Under the pieces are notes generated by a model, which saw only the letters and a program-made list of their open reading frames with translations, was not told where the DNA came from and did not search any database. DNA of 64,000 nucleotides from Rallus limicola (taxonomy: Eukaryota; Chordata; Aves; Gruiformes; Rallidae), in NCBI GenBank assembly GCA_022605955.1, contig JAKCOZ010000012.1, forward strand, positions 24,860,015-24,924,014. The letters are read 5' to 3'. This document shows positions 1 through 13,724 of the stretch, piece by piece. Position 1 is the first letter of the stretch, and every line of letters starts with the position of its first letter. Made by a program: the position numbers and the translations under genes.

Positions 1-3000
1 CTACTTTTTTTAGTAGGGTTTGTGGTTTTTTTTTTGGTTTGAGTTGGTTGGGGTTTTTTTGTGGACAAGGGTCAGAGCCCATTTTCTCCTGCAGCTCAGG
101 CTTTGTGCTTTGTTTTGTGTCAACTTCATGTTATCGGTTCTGTTCCTTTGACTGAAGTCAAACATCAAACTGCAAATCACTCCTTCATCTATTACAGTGT
201 GAGTCAGGGAGAGGGAGAGGGAAAAAAAACCCCACAACCCTTTACACTTTTTAGGAAATAATTGGGTAATGCTATAACAGGACCTCCTAAGAAAATCATG
301 GTAACAGGCTGTCATGGGCTTTCAAAGCAGAAAGGGGGAAAATTGTTTCATGAGAGCCTTTAAACAGTTGTATCTGCAGCCTTCAGGTGAACAAATTGCA
401 CGTGGGCAGCAAGGAATAAATCAAGCACTTACATAAATTTTTTTAGTCTGTATTGTTCCTGTCCCAAGCTCTACAATTTTGCATATCACTTTGAGCATTT
501 CAAAATCTGAAGTTATTTTTATCCTCTAAGAAGGAGCTTCTACATAAAGAGTGGCTGCTAATGTATTATAAACTAGGATTAGCTTAATTAGGGACTTCAC
601 AAGAAAGTAATGACTATTTAAGCCCTGAAAACAAGCTAATTATTTTGTATCACATTGTTGCTAGCGCTGTCCTCAGTTCTCTTAAGGTGAATGTTCAAAA
701 AGATGTATGGCAGACATGCTAATTAACAGATTTCTTGCAATCACATTACCAATTTTTTATAATATATTAACATTCCTCCTTTATGCAACACTTCACATAT
801 ATAGATATATATACACGTTGCTACTCAGGTTAACTGACAGCATGAGTCAGTGCTTTTTCTAAGATTACCTCGCCATCAAAGTCACTGCTGCAGTTGCACG
901 AGATGCAACAGTGATTTTTTCCTATTGCTCTGCTGAAAAAATTCCAGTAGGATCATTATTTGTGCCACACATTTTACATAAAGTCCTTCTATTCATATTA
1001 CTTTCTAGCAATTCATTGGAAACAGTTGAATAATTCCAAATTAGTAAGCAGGATCTGGATTTCCAAGAGGTAAGACTCCTTCAGCAGCATCTGAAACCCT
1101 TTTAGGACATCTCTTCCCAACAGTTCTTATCCTGCCTGTCCAGCACTGCACGCTGCAGCTGGAGCTTTAATTGTAGACCAGGTGTTAGGAGTGGAAAGCC
1201 CATAAATTCCACATATTTCATGCACTGGAATGTAAACTCGCAGCAGTTGTCTGCAAGGTTTTTAAATGCATATGGAACACTTGGCATTTAATCCTCATCT
1301 ATGCTCTCCCCTGTCCCGTATAGGATGGTTGCCTTCTCTTTAAAAATCACCTTTTACTTTTAAATTCCTCAGTTCTTGTTTTCCATATTCAGTATTTCTT
1401 CCTTGTTGCAGTGTCTCACATTACCCACACAACATCTCTCGCATGCATACATACACATCATATACATATTCCAAGACCTCACTGGTGTGTTTGCAATTAA
1501 TGTCTCAATTTATCCTGACAAGCAAACTCTTACAAAGTGACAATAAATGATTCCTGATTAGATAGCTGATTTCCATAAAACAGCACTGGAACTGAAGCAG
1601 ATTAATTCTCAGCCCTACTTTTAACTGGCATATGGGCTTCGGTTCATCCTGAATTTCCCATGGTGTTAGTCAATGTAAATCCATCACTTCAAAAAACCAA
1701 ACCAAACCAAGCCAAGCCAAACCAAACCAAGCCAAAAAACTCAAAAAAAACCCAAACTGAAAGCGTATATAATTTGAATAAATATAAAGATCTCTATCTT
1801 AAATGGACTGACACAAGCATATGCATTCTGCTGGAAACCAAATGGCTGACAGAAAATGATCAGGCTGTTATTAAGCATCTATGCAGTTTCTGCTGCTAGG
1901 TATCAAATCAAAACTATTAGGCTTCATTAGAGAGCTGGTGCCTTTAAAAGAGTTCCTCTGAATGTCCCAGATGAAGGCCCCTTCAATAAGGACTGATAGC
2001 GGTTCAGCTCTGCAGCATATCCACTCGGGCTTTTTTTCCATCTTGAATTTCCCCTGGTGTCATCTTATCTAATCATTGCTTGGTAATGCTGGCTCCATAA
2101 GAAACCCTCCATAGAAAATGAGAGTTCATACGCCTGTCTCCTGCTGAAAATGCTCATGAATAACGGCATGTCACAGCACCAGGCAGTAAGAAAGCAAAGA
2201 GCGCTTCCAAGCCTGTGTGAAAGGCTCTGAAGGAAGAGAAATTCAATTCTTATTTTAGTTTTGTATCAGGGACTTCCTCAGGTCTAGATTGTCCCAAGCC
2301 CTTGAAGGAATATTAAGGGAGAAGTCACAAGGAAATATTTTATATTTCTTCTCTTGTGTTTTCAAACAGCCAGACAACAATTAGCCCTTTGTGGCTGGTT
2401 GAGTGCAGTGAAAGCCCTGTTTTTATATCCCTAAAAGGGATATAAAAGGTGAGAGCCTCTGAGCACTCCTCAGTGAGACTCAAAACCATCCTGCAAGGGA
2501 TGAACAGTGACAAGGAAGCCTGTGTATGTGTGTGAGCCCGAGCGTGTGTGCACACACGTGTGTGCAGGCAGGCAACTCCATCCTCACATTCCTATTCTCT
2601 TCTGACGTTCCCATCAACTGAATGCCATGGCTGTTTATTACTGTCATAACTGAATGCTTATTAATTTTATGTTCAATATTTTGATCATAAAACAGATCCC
2701 AGCTTTCATTTACTCTAAGTACCATCAGCACCTTCTGCACGAACCCAGCTCCGTGCGCTGGGGAGGCCTGGCAGACCACCTTGGCTACGGACCCTTCTCA
2801 GACGCTTCTGGCTAATGAAACAATTAATTTCTTTAAAGTCTGTTATTGACATGGTGATCCCAAGAGCACAGTATGAGTTAAATATTTGCCTATTATAATT
2901 GTGCATTTCACATGCTAGAAGCAATTTCTGTATTATATTACTGGTACAATATTCTGCGCTGTGCAACTCTCTCTAATAAGGAATCAAATTCAATCAGACT

Positions 3001-6000
3001 TGAGAACTATTCATGTGAATGACTACCATTACTTGATATCATCTGTAATGCAATAAACTGAGTGTTTGATATAATGCTGTTATAGTAGGGATATGCATAA
3101 CCTATTTGTTATCCATCATTTGAATCGCAGAAATGGTGTGATCAAAATTAATTACATTTTAGGGTATGTCTGAATTACAGCTAATAAAAATAAATAAATA
3201 AATAAATAAAAGAGAAAAATCAGTTTAAATGTGTTTTTCAGAGAAAAAAAAAAACAAAGCCAACAAAACCTGTGATGCTGAGATCTCATTTGCAAAACAG
3301 CTTATCTTAAGAAGCTATGCATGGCACCAGGAAAGTTCGCTCGCTGCTGCCTAAGCGCCTTGCACTGCAAGTTGCAGCCATGTGGGCTACAGAACGTGAC
3401 CTTTCAAAGAAATATTGCATGATATGAAAAATATCACGCCAGCTTTCAGCATAGGGAACCAAAAAGAACTTATAAAAATAAAAGCATCTCCAAGTCAAAT
3501 ATTTCATATGAAGTGCTACCCGCGGGACCCTTTTTCATGAATACATAAATGCAGCTTTTGGGGAATGCCCGTAATTGCTGCATTACACTTGGCAAATGAA
3601 ATCCTGAACTTGAAAACAAATCAAGTTGGGCTTTTTTTGAGGAAAAGGGACAGGCAGACAACATATTTTTGCATCTGATTACAGTAATTACTTATGTACA
3701 TTTAGATCTTGGGTAAGTTCAGTGAGAAGCTTTTATCTTAGAGCACAACTACACCGCAGCCAACAATGGGACAAATGTAACCACACAAAGAAGGCAGACC
3801 TGCAGGATGAGAATCTAATAGTGAACTGCTTCTTTATCACATAAATATGAGTATATATTGATAGATAGGTATTGGTGTGTGTGATAAATATATATATATT
3901 TATATTTTTATATATATCTCTACTGGATGCAGTCTGAGATGACAAGGTGAGTCAGAAATGGAAGTGGAGCTGATGCTCAGCCTGGCAGGGAACGTGTAGC
4001 AGGCACACTGCAGTCTTATGGAAGGGGAAGAAAAAGAAAACACAGGAGAAAGCAGAAATAGAGGTCGAGTTGTCTGGCCCCTAAGGAGGAGCAGGTATGG
4101 CCTGGGCGGTATTGAGAGAGCACCTGAATAAAGGATGGGGAACACATCACGCACAGAACAGGGTTGCTTCAAAGGAAATCCTCACTTTTGATCATTAAAA
4201 AAGGTTTCGTGTGTGCAGCTCTGCTGGACTCCAAAGAGAAGCTGTGGGAGTTGACAGATGGGTCCCAGGGTCCCGGGCAGGAGGTCACTTCCAGAGGCAG
4301 ATTCTGGCTGCTGCCTGACCTGCCCACCATGCTCCACCACTCCATCCTGCTCCTCCAGCCACGTTGCCAGTGGCTGGAGGTCTCTTGGGGTCTGCACTTA
4401 ACAAAGCTCACTTTGGGATGGATGCTCTAGTTCAACACAAGAAATATTTAGCTAGTAATAAGAAGAGTTATGGTTGTATCAACCCTGAGACTTCATCGCT
4501 CTAGATGCAACAAATAATACTAGTCATGTATGGGAAGTATTTTGGAGCTTGGGAACTACTCCTAGTATCTCTGAAATATCCATAGGTTTTACCAAATGGT
4601 TTCCAACCTGTCTTTGAAAGGCTTTTTGAGTAGTTAGCATTGTACCTGCACATCTAAGGCACGTGGCTCCTCTTAAACTGGTTTTCAGACATTTATTGAA
4701 TTTGCTCCTATTTCTTTATCTAGTTATCTTAGGCAAATTCAAAAAACAAATAAACAAAAAATAGTTTTCCTGGGTTCAATGACATTTTATAGGAGTTTAA
4801 AATCCAATGAAGTAGTTTTGCTGAATTATGTCCTGCTAGACTTTGTAATAATTCTACCTTCCTCCTTTTAAATCTTCACAGTTTTGTTAATTACCTTCCT
4901 GGCTGGGGGGGGATAATGCCACTACCAATGCCAGAATTCCCTGATGATATGAAATGTAAAGGTTTCCATTAAATTTTTCAAAAATTATATGTGGGGTGAT
5001 AGATTAATGAGAATTCTGGGAATGTTAAGAGGAAATTTAAAAGCTACTGAAAAAAAGAACTATGGACAACCAGCACAACTCATGCTATATTTGCTTACAG
5101 TTCTATTTTATACATATATGTGAACTTCCAGGCTCATTTATTCACTTTACTGACATGCATAACCAAGGGCATGATTTATAATGATTTGTCATCCAGTATT
5201 AGATTAAAAAAAGTTTAATTAATTTTTCATTAGCCACAGTTAATGATGAGCTTGTTAAGCATCTTGAGGTGAAGCCAAGAGCTATTAGCTATATTAAGGG
5301 CCAGTTTCAAGAAAATTACTCCTTTTATAATCCCCAAAATGAGTTTTAATGTTTTTCTCCCCTTTCAGAAAACAGTATTAAGGTATATAGATATATTAAA
5401 ATCTATACAGAAGACAGGCATTGAGGAAAACTGACCATATAATAGAAAATACCACTCAATTTGTGTACCCATCAAGGTGAGATCAAACCCCTCAATGGCT
5501 ATTCTGAAGAAATAGCCTCATGCAATAACTTACCAGTTCTGGTACTTTAAGATCAACTCATTAGTTTATAATATAGCAAACGACTCAATTAGAGTGGGTG
5601 ACTACTTGGAGGAATATCTTTGCTGCCACTAGTCTTCTGCCAGCTGTCTCAACCAGGTATCTAAGACATTAAGATTTGAAGTGAAAATTTAAATGAAAAT
5701 ATAATTTAAAAGAAAAATTAGGTTACCCTGCTCTGTGGCCCCTGATGGGTGTGAAGGCTGAGCAGGACAGTGGTCTTTGTGTCATGACCTAGGACTTGCA
5801 AAAGAATAAGACATAAGTAATTAATGTATAAAAACGTGAGAAGGGGAAAAAAAGAAGAAATTCAAATTATTTTCCTAGCAAACCTCCTTCTGGTTTTCAG
5901 AACAAGGGATTACATTAAAAATTAAATCAAAATCTTAAAAATAAGTGTCTAAACATAGAGCATGAACAAGATGAATAGTCTCAAAGCTTATTTTGAATGG

Positions 6001-7048
6001 GTGGGAGGAACAAGCCTATTGAAATAAATGAGAAACGTGACTGCTTGGTAAGTCTAAACCCTCAAGAAGTGTACCTGTGGGTTTGAACAGGAATTTAGAA
6101 GCCTAACTTTTTAGCCTCAATTTTAGCAAATCTTAACCAGAATCTACATTCAACAAAAACATACTCAAGTAAACAGCCATCTGAGAACAAAAGTACTGCT
6201 CCATGTGAAAGGTTTTAAATTCAGTTCCATTCCAAACTGCAGCAGAGTTTCCTCATTTCTCCACAGCAAATATGGGGAAAGGTGGTAAATCCACTTTCCA
6301 TGGTGTCAAATGTTTTCCTTAGGGTTTCTACCTTTTTTAGTCACCATAACATACCTAATGCAACCCCAAAATATTAGAAAATCAAATTCAAAGTTGCTTC
6401 AAAATGTTAGTGTTTAAAAAAAAACCCCAAAACAGTCATGTTATGAGGCCCTTTTACCCCTTTTTTCCTAAATGAAATTTCAGCAAGCATGGCTGCTGAG
6501 ACCTTCTGTATGAATTTCAGTAGAAATCCAGAGCAAAGCAAGCCCCAGTGCAATGACTGATGGGAGAAAGGAAGAGATAACAGAGCAGGATCATCCCCCA
6601 AAGGATGGGCCACGTTCCCCCAACATTTTAAAAGAAGTTCAGCCTCAAGCCAATGAACTTGGATACAACAAACTGCAGTTGGTCCACGCTTGTCATGTGG
6701 ATGTAGCATGGATTTATGGTTGTCTTTAAGCACCTCTGGAGTTTTCCATTTGCCAGCAGTTTCATGAGTGCAAATCCCACCTCCTGCTCCCCGTTCACTG
6801 GGATTTCTGCTGTAATACCACTGCAAACCCAGTACTCAACCATGTTGCAGATGGACTTCCTTCAGGCTGTGCATGTGTACAGGTGAGATGCTGGTTGTCC
6901 AGCTCCACACCATGCTGAAATTATCCATGAGCACTGCAGATGCATCTGTGTGGACAACACTGATCAGAAAGGGACACAATCCAACTCTGAGAAATGCAAA
7001 CATGAGTATAGAGACTCTTTAACCTGACCAAGAAAGAAATTGTGAAAA
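1..7048. other. Intergenic, AT-rich, no gene seen
   Basis: I see no convincing coding region. Open frames here are short and unrelated to any family I recognise. The stretch contains a (CCAAA)n-like microsatellite near 1687-1735, an (AAAT)n run near 3187-3211 and an AT-rich TATATA tract near 3840-3915. Segments around 520-760 and 2625-2960 are rich in homeodomain-type TAATTA/ATTA cores, which would fit conserved non-coding enhancers near a neurodevelopmental gene. That cannot be tested without an alignment. Confidence 0.6.
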
Positions 7049-7930
7049 ATAAAGATCATAGTTTCACAAATTGGCCTGTGTTGGAAGGGACCCTAAAGTA
7101 CATCTAGTTCCAACCACCTGTCATGGGCAGGGACACCCCACATTAGCCCTGGTTACCCAAACACCAACCAACCTGGCCTTGAATCCTGCCAAGAAGCCAG
7201 GAGCAGCCACAACCTCTCTGGGCACCCTTTATCAAACCTTCCCCACCCTCACAGGGAAGAATTCCTTCCTTATATCTAATCTAGATCTCTCCTCCTTCAG
7301 CTGAAAGCCACTACCTGAAGGTCCTATCACAGCATGCCCTTGCAACCAGTCCCTCTCCAGCTTTCCCCTCTTCAGGTACAGGAAGGCCTCTTCAGGTACA
7401 GGAAGGCTTTTTAAGGTCTCCCCAGAACCTTCTATCCCCAGGCTGAACAACCCCAACTGACTCTGTGTTCATAGCAGAAGTGCTCCAGCATCTGAACATC
7501 TTTGTGGCCATTCTCTGGACTTGCTCCAACAGCTGCATTTTGTTGGAGACCCCAGAGCTGGATGCAGTACTGCAGGTGGGGTCTCAAAAGAGCAGGAGAA
7601 GCCCCTCTCAACCTGATGTTCATGTTGCTTTTGATGGAGCCCAGGACATGGTTGGTTTTCTGGGCTGTAAGCACACAATCACGGGCTGCTCTCACTTCAT
7701 CCTCCTCCTAGACTTTAGTGGAGTTTGGGATTGCCCCAACCCATGTGGAGGACTTTGCACGTGTCCCTGTGTGAATCTCAGGCAGTCTGCACATGCCCAC
7801 CTCCCAGGCCTGTCCAGGTCCCTCTGGATGGCATCCCTTCCCTCTAGTGTATCGACTGCACCACACAGCTTGGTATCATCAGCAAATTGACTGATGGTTG
7901 CACCCAATCCCACTGTCCATGCCACCAGGA
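7049..7930 (-). mobile_element. CR1 LINE fragment, 5'-truncated, includes RT remnant
   Basis: The plus strand reads as the reverse complement of a CR1 3' end: a degenerate tail box, then the GTTGGAAGGGACC block, then the block that normally follows. This is the longest CR1 copy in the window. At about 7700-7925 (minus strand) it still encodes a reverse-transcriptase stretch containing Q-F-A-D-D-T-K-L, the LINE form of the YxDD catalytic motif. A short direct duplication of the CTTCAGGTACAGGAAGGC unit occurs near 7371-7408. Frames are broken between the RT piece and the 3' part, so the copy is dead. The 5' breakpoint near 7930 is approximate. Confidence 0.85.
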
Positions 7931-9001
7931 AAGATGCAGCAACACCCAGATGCATGGTGACCACCCCATTTATACGAGTTTCCTGTATGAGGATGACCTA
8001 AATAAGTACTTACAGCTCAACACAACCACACAGCAAATGTGTGCAACACACAGAACCTCCCTGGCCAAGTCCATTCTGGAAAGGCAATATTTCACTGAGA
8101 GCAGGAACCTGCACTTTAAAAGCATGAAGAGAAGCATAAGACCCTCTAAATGTCTTGCCTGAGGCAATCTGTTTCCTTTCACAGGATTGCTCTTGAAACA
8201 GGTCTACAAGGACTGTTCTTAGCACTTTGCATCAGTGCCTCAGCCATCAGGGCACAATTCTCACCCCAGATCCACGCAGAGATCCCAGAAACACTGGTGG
8301 CTGCCACAGCCCCACCCCAGCCCTGCATCCCACACTTCCCAGCCTGTCTCCTCTGTGCATCAGACCCACCCATCTGGAGAAAGCAGCTGACCCAAAGCTG
8401 TTATGTTCTCAACTGCGATGCTGAAATCAAGCCAGACACAAGGCAGAGGGCTTTATATAAGTAAGCACACAAAATGTATTTGTTTCCTTAATGTAAACCC
8501 CTTTAAGACAACTGCACCTAGCTCACGCTTAGATTTGCTGCTGACATATCCTGCTAGCCACCTTCAAGCACTAGTGAAATGATCAGATTCATTTTTCCAT
8601 CTTCACTTTGATTTTTTTTGACCTCAGAAACCCAACATATGTGGTTGGTCAGTACCCATATTTGGTCAATTTAAAGAGTAAAGCACGAGCTGTATGACTA
8701 GAAAAGATTGTTTGCCCCTCAGCTCTTTTGCATGTGCTGAAGAGGATGCTTGGAAGGAGCAGAACTAAAGGTGTGAGAGTTACCACAACCCTGGCCTGTC
8801 TCACCATCTGTGATGTGCCTGACATCACAGCCTTGATAATGTTATGGCAACACATGGGCTTGGCAGGAGTGCAGGTATTGATAAAACTGTCCCATATTAG
8901 ACCTAAGTCTTGGTGATCTGTCTTAGGAAAATTACAGGCTTTTATTCCTCCTGCTAGCAATAGTAGGTGTCTGTCTATCATTTGTTAATTTACTGGATGC
9001 T
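7931..9001. other. Intergenic, no gene seen
   Basis: Unique-looking sequence between a CR1 fragment and a purine satellite. No family is recognised and no open frame shows a protein signature. Confidence 0.5.
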
Positions 9002-9395
9002 GTAGGGGAAGGGAAAGGAAGGGAAGGGAAGGGGAAGGGGAAGGGGAAGGGGAAGGGGAAAGGCAAGGGGAAAGGGAAGGGGAAAGGGAAGGGGAAGGGG
9101 AAAGGGAAAGGGAAAGGGAAAGGGAAAGGGAAAGGGAGAGGGAGAGGGAGAGGGAAAGGGAAAGGGAAAGGGAAAGGGAAAGGGAAAGGGAAAGGGAAAG
9201 GGAAAGGGAAAGGGAAAGGGAAAGGGAAAGGGAAAGGGAAAGGGAAAGGGAAAGGAAAGGAAAGGAAAGGAAAGGAAAGGAAAGGAAAGGAAAGGAAAGG
9301 AAAGGAAAGGAAAGGAAAGGAAAGGAAAGGAAAGGAAAGGAAAGGAAAGGAAAGGAAAGGAAAGGAAAGGAAAGGAAAGGAAAGGAAAGGAAGAA
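9002..9395. repeat. Purine-only microsatellite, (GGGAAA)n then (GGAAA)n
   Basis: About 390 bp of almost pure purine on the plus strand. It starts as GGGAAG-type units, passes through a long (GGGAAA)n block with a few GGGAGA variants, and ends as a regular (GGAAA)n pentamer run. Long minus-strand frames of alternating F/P/L/S here are artefacts of the repeat. Confidence 0.97.
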
Positions 9396-11903
9396 GGAAG
9401 GAATTGCATATTTCACAGTTAAGCAGAAATAGGAAGAATCAATCATAGGTGGAGCCTCCTGGGTCTACACTGTGCTCTGATGGACCTGGGAAGGGGAATG
9501 TAGGGCACATCGCCTGCAAGACAAACTGATCTTCACCATCTCAGGTCACTTTCTACAAATTTCCCATTATCTCCACAACCCTCAGCTTACACAATCCAGC
9601 AGGATGCTTTTCCAGCTTGGATGAGTAAATTCCAACCAGTGTGAAAAATCAGGGATTTGGCTGAAGTTGCTGAAGTTGCTGAAGTTCTGGTGAAAATAAA
9701 TTCCAGCTGGTTCTAATGAAATGATGCTCTGTCCAACAACACCCGGGCAGAAGCTGTGCCTATATGCCTCTTCTGGGAACAGAAGGGTACTACACTAAGG
9801 CTTAGGACTTTCTAGATTGTACAGATGTCAGGTACAAACTGGTACAATATCCTAGGGGGGTAAAAAAAAAAATGTTTTATGACCTATAAACCACATAAAG
9901 GAGCAAAATTTTCGATTAAGATGGAGGAGAAAATGTGCAGTGCTAACCTCCCAGCTTAGTGGGCTGTATGGATATTCTGAAGCAGAGGACTAAATTTAGC
10001 ATCCCTGCCAAAATAACAGGAAAGAGGTTGGAAACATGTCCCCCAGTGATGGTACCGTTGTGTTTGTCTGGCACCGTCCCCCTCACATGGGCCGTTAGCT
10101 GTTCTGCCCAGGGCTCAGGCTGAGGATGGGGCATGGTACACCACGTCCAGCACCTCCCAGAACATGTCAGGCTGTGAAGGATGGGAGGAAAAACCCTAGC
10201 AGCAACACTAACACTGATGTGGGAATTTGTCATGGTGACACTGATGGTACTGAGAGTCCTACATCGTAATGATTGGTTTACAATAAAAATTACTCCAAAT
10301 GCTGGATCAGAAAAAGGATGGTTCAGTCCATCAAATCACTGTCAGCTGCAAATTAGGTTGCCCATCCCTAGGCAATGGGGAACATAATTGGCTTTGTCCA
10401 TTGCTGGTTTTATTTTTATCTGTTCTGTTAAAGCTGGGCTCTTTCCTCACTCACACTAATAGAGAGAAAAGGGCTTGGTGCAGAAAGGCTCTTCCACTCC
10501 TTACACCCACAATAAATGGGGCGAGTTAGCCCCAGATTTCTAAAATTAGCCAAAGATTGTTTGAAGGAGTACTTTCTGTCACAGCAAAGTTACCTTCAGG
10601 AAAGCAAGGAGAGACAAATATCTATTTTAGCATGTGGACTTCCAGCCTTAGACTGGAACAACCCTCAGACCATAAGTGGCCAGTGCTCTAGTTCAGACCC
10701 CACGGTTACACAAGAGGGGCTGGGGGTGGGGAGGGTGGAAACCTTCTCCTTTCTAATCCTGGAAGTATTGCAGTAACTTTGAAACCTGCTATAATTTGCT
10801 GGAGACAGGATGGAAATACACACATCTAACGCCTCCCTTCCTAGGGACTGATCATTTTGACACCACGAGTTGTAAGGCAAAGTTGTTGCAATGTGATGTC
10901 TTGGCATTTCTACAAAATGTGACAACGTAGGATGAGGTTATGAAGTTGTGTCAGGCTGAAATTACCACCAAGAGACTTTACTGGGAGCATATGAGCAACT
11001 CAAAGCCATTTCTATCCTCAAAGGGTTGGGATATGGTGCCTTTGTTGCTGGGAACACCTGTGCTACAAACTTGGAAGTAGTCTCCATCCCCAGTATGACA
11101 TACAACTGTCAGACAGCTGAGACTCTCTCCAACTCTCCTTCACATCCATATACATGAGTATTCAGCTGTCTATAAGCTCCAAATATTTCTGTTTTCCTCC
11201 CTGTTCACAGCTTTAAGACAGTGCCCTTCCCTGGGTAGCAGAGCTCTCTTAACACATCCCTGGCACTGCAGGGTACAGCGAGACTCAGAAAAGGAGAAAA
11301 TCCACCAAAAAAAAAAGGCAATAAATTTAGCTGACTAAGTAGGAGGGGGATGACCTGTCTGTCATGTTAACTTGGAGAATTCGCTGCTCTACTTCCTTGG
11401 CTCTCCCTTTCACTCTAACTTTAGGGCAACTTAGCAGCTGTCACCTGCGTACCTGGGAAATCCGCTGCCCTACTAAGGGCTTGTCTGAGCCCTGGCTCTG
11501 CGTGGGGAAACAAGGGCATGCACCAAGACAAGGGGCTGGGAGGTTTAACTACCCTTCACGTTGCACCCAGCACAGAAGAAGGATGCCTGGGAATAGCAAC
11601 TCATAGGATTATGTTCATCAGCAAAAAGGAAATAATTTAGAAGACAAATCGGAGTCCTCCACGAGGTACAAGCAGCTCTAAATAAGTAACAGTTATTTAC
11701 TGCCCACCTAGAGCTGTAGGTCTGTGTCCTGTTTGTATCACCCTTGCCACGTATGTGCTCAGATGCCAGAGGTGATGCTGTGGCACTGCCTCAGCTCTGC
11801 ACAACCAGGGGCTGCTGCAACCAGGGGTCTGGCAAACAATGAAAAACAAGGTTTGGAAAGATGCATATAATAATGCTCAAGACTTAGGAAGAACTAGTGA
11901 AGG
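9396..11903. other. Intergenic, no gene seen
   Basis: No gene, RNA gene or recognisable transposon. Short open frames are present but none has domain-like content. Confidence 0.5.
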
Positions 11904-12036
11904 GTTGTTGTCATTATTATTGTTGTTATATTGTTATTATTATGATTATTGTTATTATTAGTAGTAGTGTTGATGGTAATGATGTTGTTGCTGTTGTTGC
12001 TGTTGTTGTTGTTATTATTGTGATGATGATGATGCT
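11904..12036. repeat. Imperfect trinucleotide repeat (ATT/GTT/GAT)
   Basis: About 130 bp of interleaved ATT, GTT, AGT and GAT triplets with interruptions, an old degenerate microsatellite. Plus-strand frames through it (runs of I and V) are low-complexity artefacts. Confidence 0.9.
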
Positions 12037-13227
12037 ATGGCAGGTGAAAATCACAGAAGGAAAGAGGTTTGCTTTGAAGTTACCTGCTCCCCTCCCCATC
12101 TCATCCCAGACCAGGAGACAGTCCTGCTGCTAACAGACTCCAATTTCTTTCTCCTGGAAATAACAGAATAATAATTCTGGCAAACCACAAAAAAAAACCA
12201 CAAACAAAACCCCACCAACCTCACATCTAACCTCAATAAATAAAGCACCCTGAGCTGGGGTATCGGCCTCCTGAGAGCTCTGCAGCTCAGGACTGCACCA
12301 GGGTTGCAGATGGGCTTCGGGTGGGTTTGCTGTGATAAGGCTTTCACGTGACATCGCCTTTCGCTTGTCAGTGCGAGTCCTGCGGATTAGTGTCCCCTGA
12401 AATCTCACTAAGCAGCTTGCCCTAAAATGTGCTTTATGTGGATCATTCGGAAAACCTGCTCCAGACAAAACATTAATTATTACTAGAAAAATAGGTCCCT
12501 CTCTCTTTTTTTTTTTTGGGGGGGGGCATTCTGTCCAACATGTGCCCCTACGCTCAGGCTGTGTCATTGAGAACTTTGCTTGTGTTTTGGTTTTTATTTA
12601 AAAAAAAAACCTCTGTGAAGAAATGAAAAATGTGACCCTGCTCTGAATTGCAAAAGGAAAATCAGAAGCAAAACCCTGGTTTACCTTTCCCTTTAATTGA
12701 ATCCAGCCGGCCTCCTTCTACCCTGCCTTGCAGTCATTGAGAGGTATGCAAATGGTTTGAAAGAATTGTTGCTGGTTTCCTCTGCATTGCATACCAGGAA
12801 ACCAGACAATGTGTGTGGTTTCATAGGTTTTAAGGCAATTTTGCTGTTCTGCTGCTTTCATGTTTTAATCCAGTTTAACAGCACGACATGTTTTACCCAT
12901 ATATTCTTTAAAAAAATAAAAACCAAACCCACAAAATCCAGTTTCTACCTGGACAATAGTGATGATGTCCCTCTGACAATCTGAAAAACTTTAACATCTA
13001 CAGGGTAATTTTTAGCAAGACCTGTCAACACAAGGGGCACAAGTGAGAGGTTCGTGATTGAGGGGAGAAGCACCAGAGAGGGACAGGAGGTCTGAAGCCC
13101 TAGTGCCTCCTGCTGCTGTGGGTGGATGAGATGCACCCACAACACTTCTCCCTTGTCCCTGCACTCTGGGTTCCCTTAGATATCTTATCACTGGCAGAAA
13201 AGAAAATAGTTAAATCTCCTGTTAATG
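12037..13227. other. Intergenic, no gene seen
   Basis: Contains a T-run followed by a G-run near 12507-12527 and A-rich tracts. No coding signal. Confidence 0.5.
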
Positions 13228-13724
13228 TTGAGCCCTCAGCACAAGAAGGACATGGACCTCTTGGAGTGCGTCCAGAGGAAGGTCAAAGGGCTGGAGCACC
13301 TCTCTTATGAAGCCATGATGAGAGAGGTGGGCTGGTTCAGCCTGGAGAAGAGAAGGCTCTGTGGGGGACCTTATAGCAACCTTCCAGTCCCTGAAAAGTG
13401 CATGTAGGAAAGCTGGGGAAGAACAGTTCCTGAGGTCATGTAGCTATAGAATGAGGAATAATGGTTTTAAACTAGAAAAGCGGAGATTTAGGGTGGGTAT
13501 TAGAATAAAATTTTTCACTGTGAGGGTGATGGATCACTGGAACAGATTGCCCAGAGATGTAGCAGAGGCCCCATCCCTCGAGACCTTCAAGGTCAGGCTT
13601 GATGGGGCTCTGAGCGCCCTGCTCTACTGAAGATGTCCCTGCTCACTGCAGGGGGGTTGGACTAGATGACCTCTAAAGGTCCATTCCAACCTTACACATT
13701 CTATGATTCTATGATTCTATGAAC
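13228..13724 (+). mobile_element. CR1 LINE 3' fragment
   Basis: A sense-orientation CR1 3' end. It contains the GGTTCAGCCTGGAGAAGAGA block, the GAAATT/TTTTTCACTG...GGGTG block and the GGTTGGACTAGATGACCT block, and ends in a clean tail of ATTCTATG repeats at about 13700-13722. It is 5'-truncated, as most CR1 copies are. The well-kept tail suggests it is younger than the other copies here. Confidence 0.93.

Noticed and set aside
7465..7890. 141-codon plus-strand frame
   Set aside because: It is the complement of a CR1 element whose coding strand is minus (RT motif on minus).
8985..9446. 139-153 codon minus-strand frames of F/P/L/S
   Set aside because: Translations of the purine satellite.
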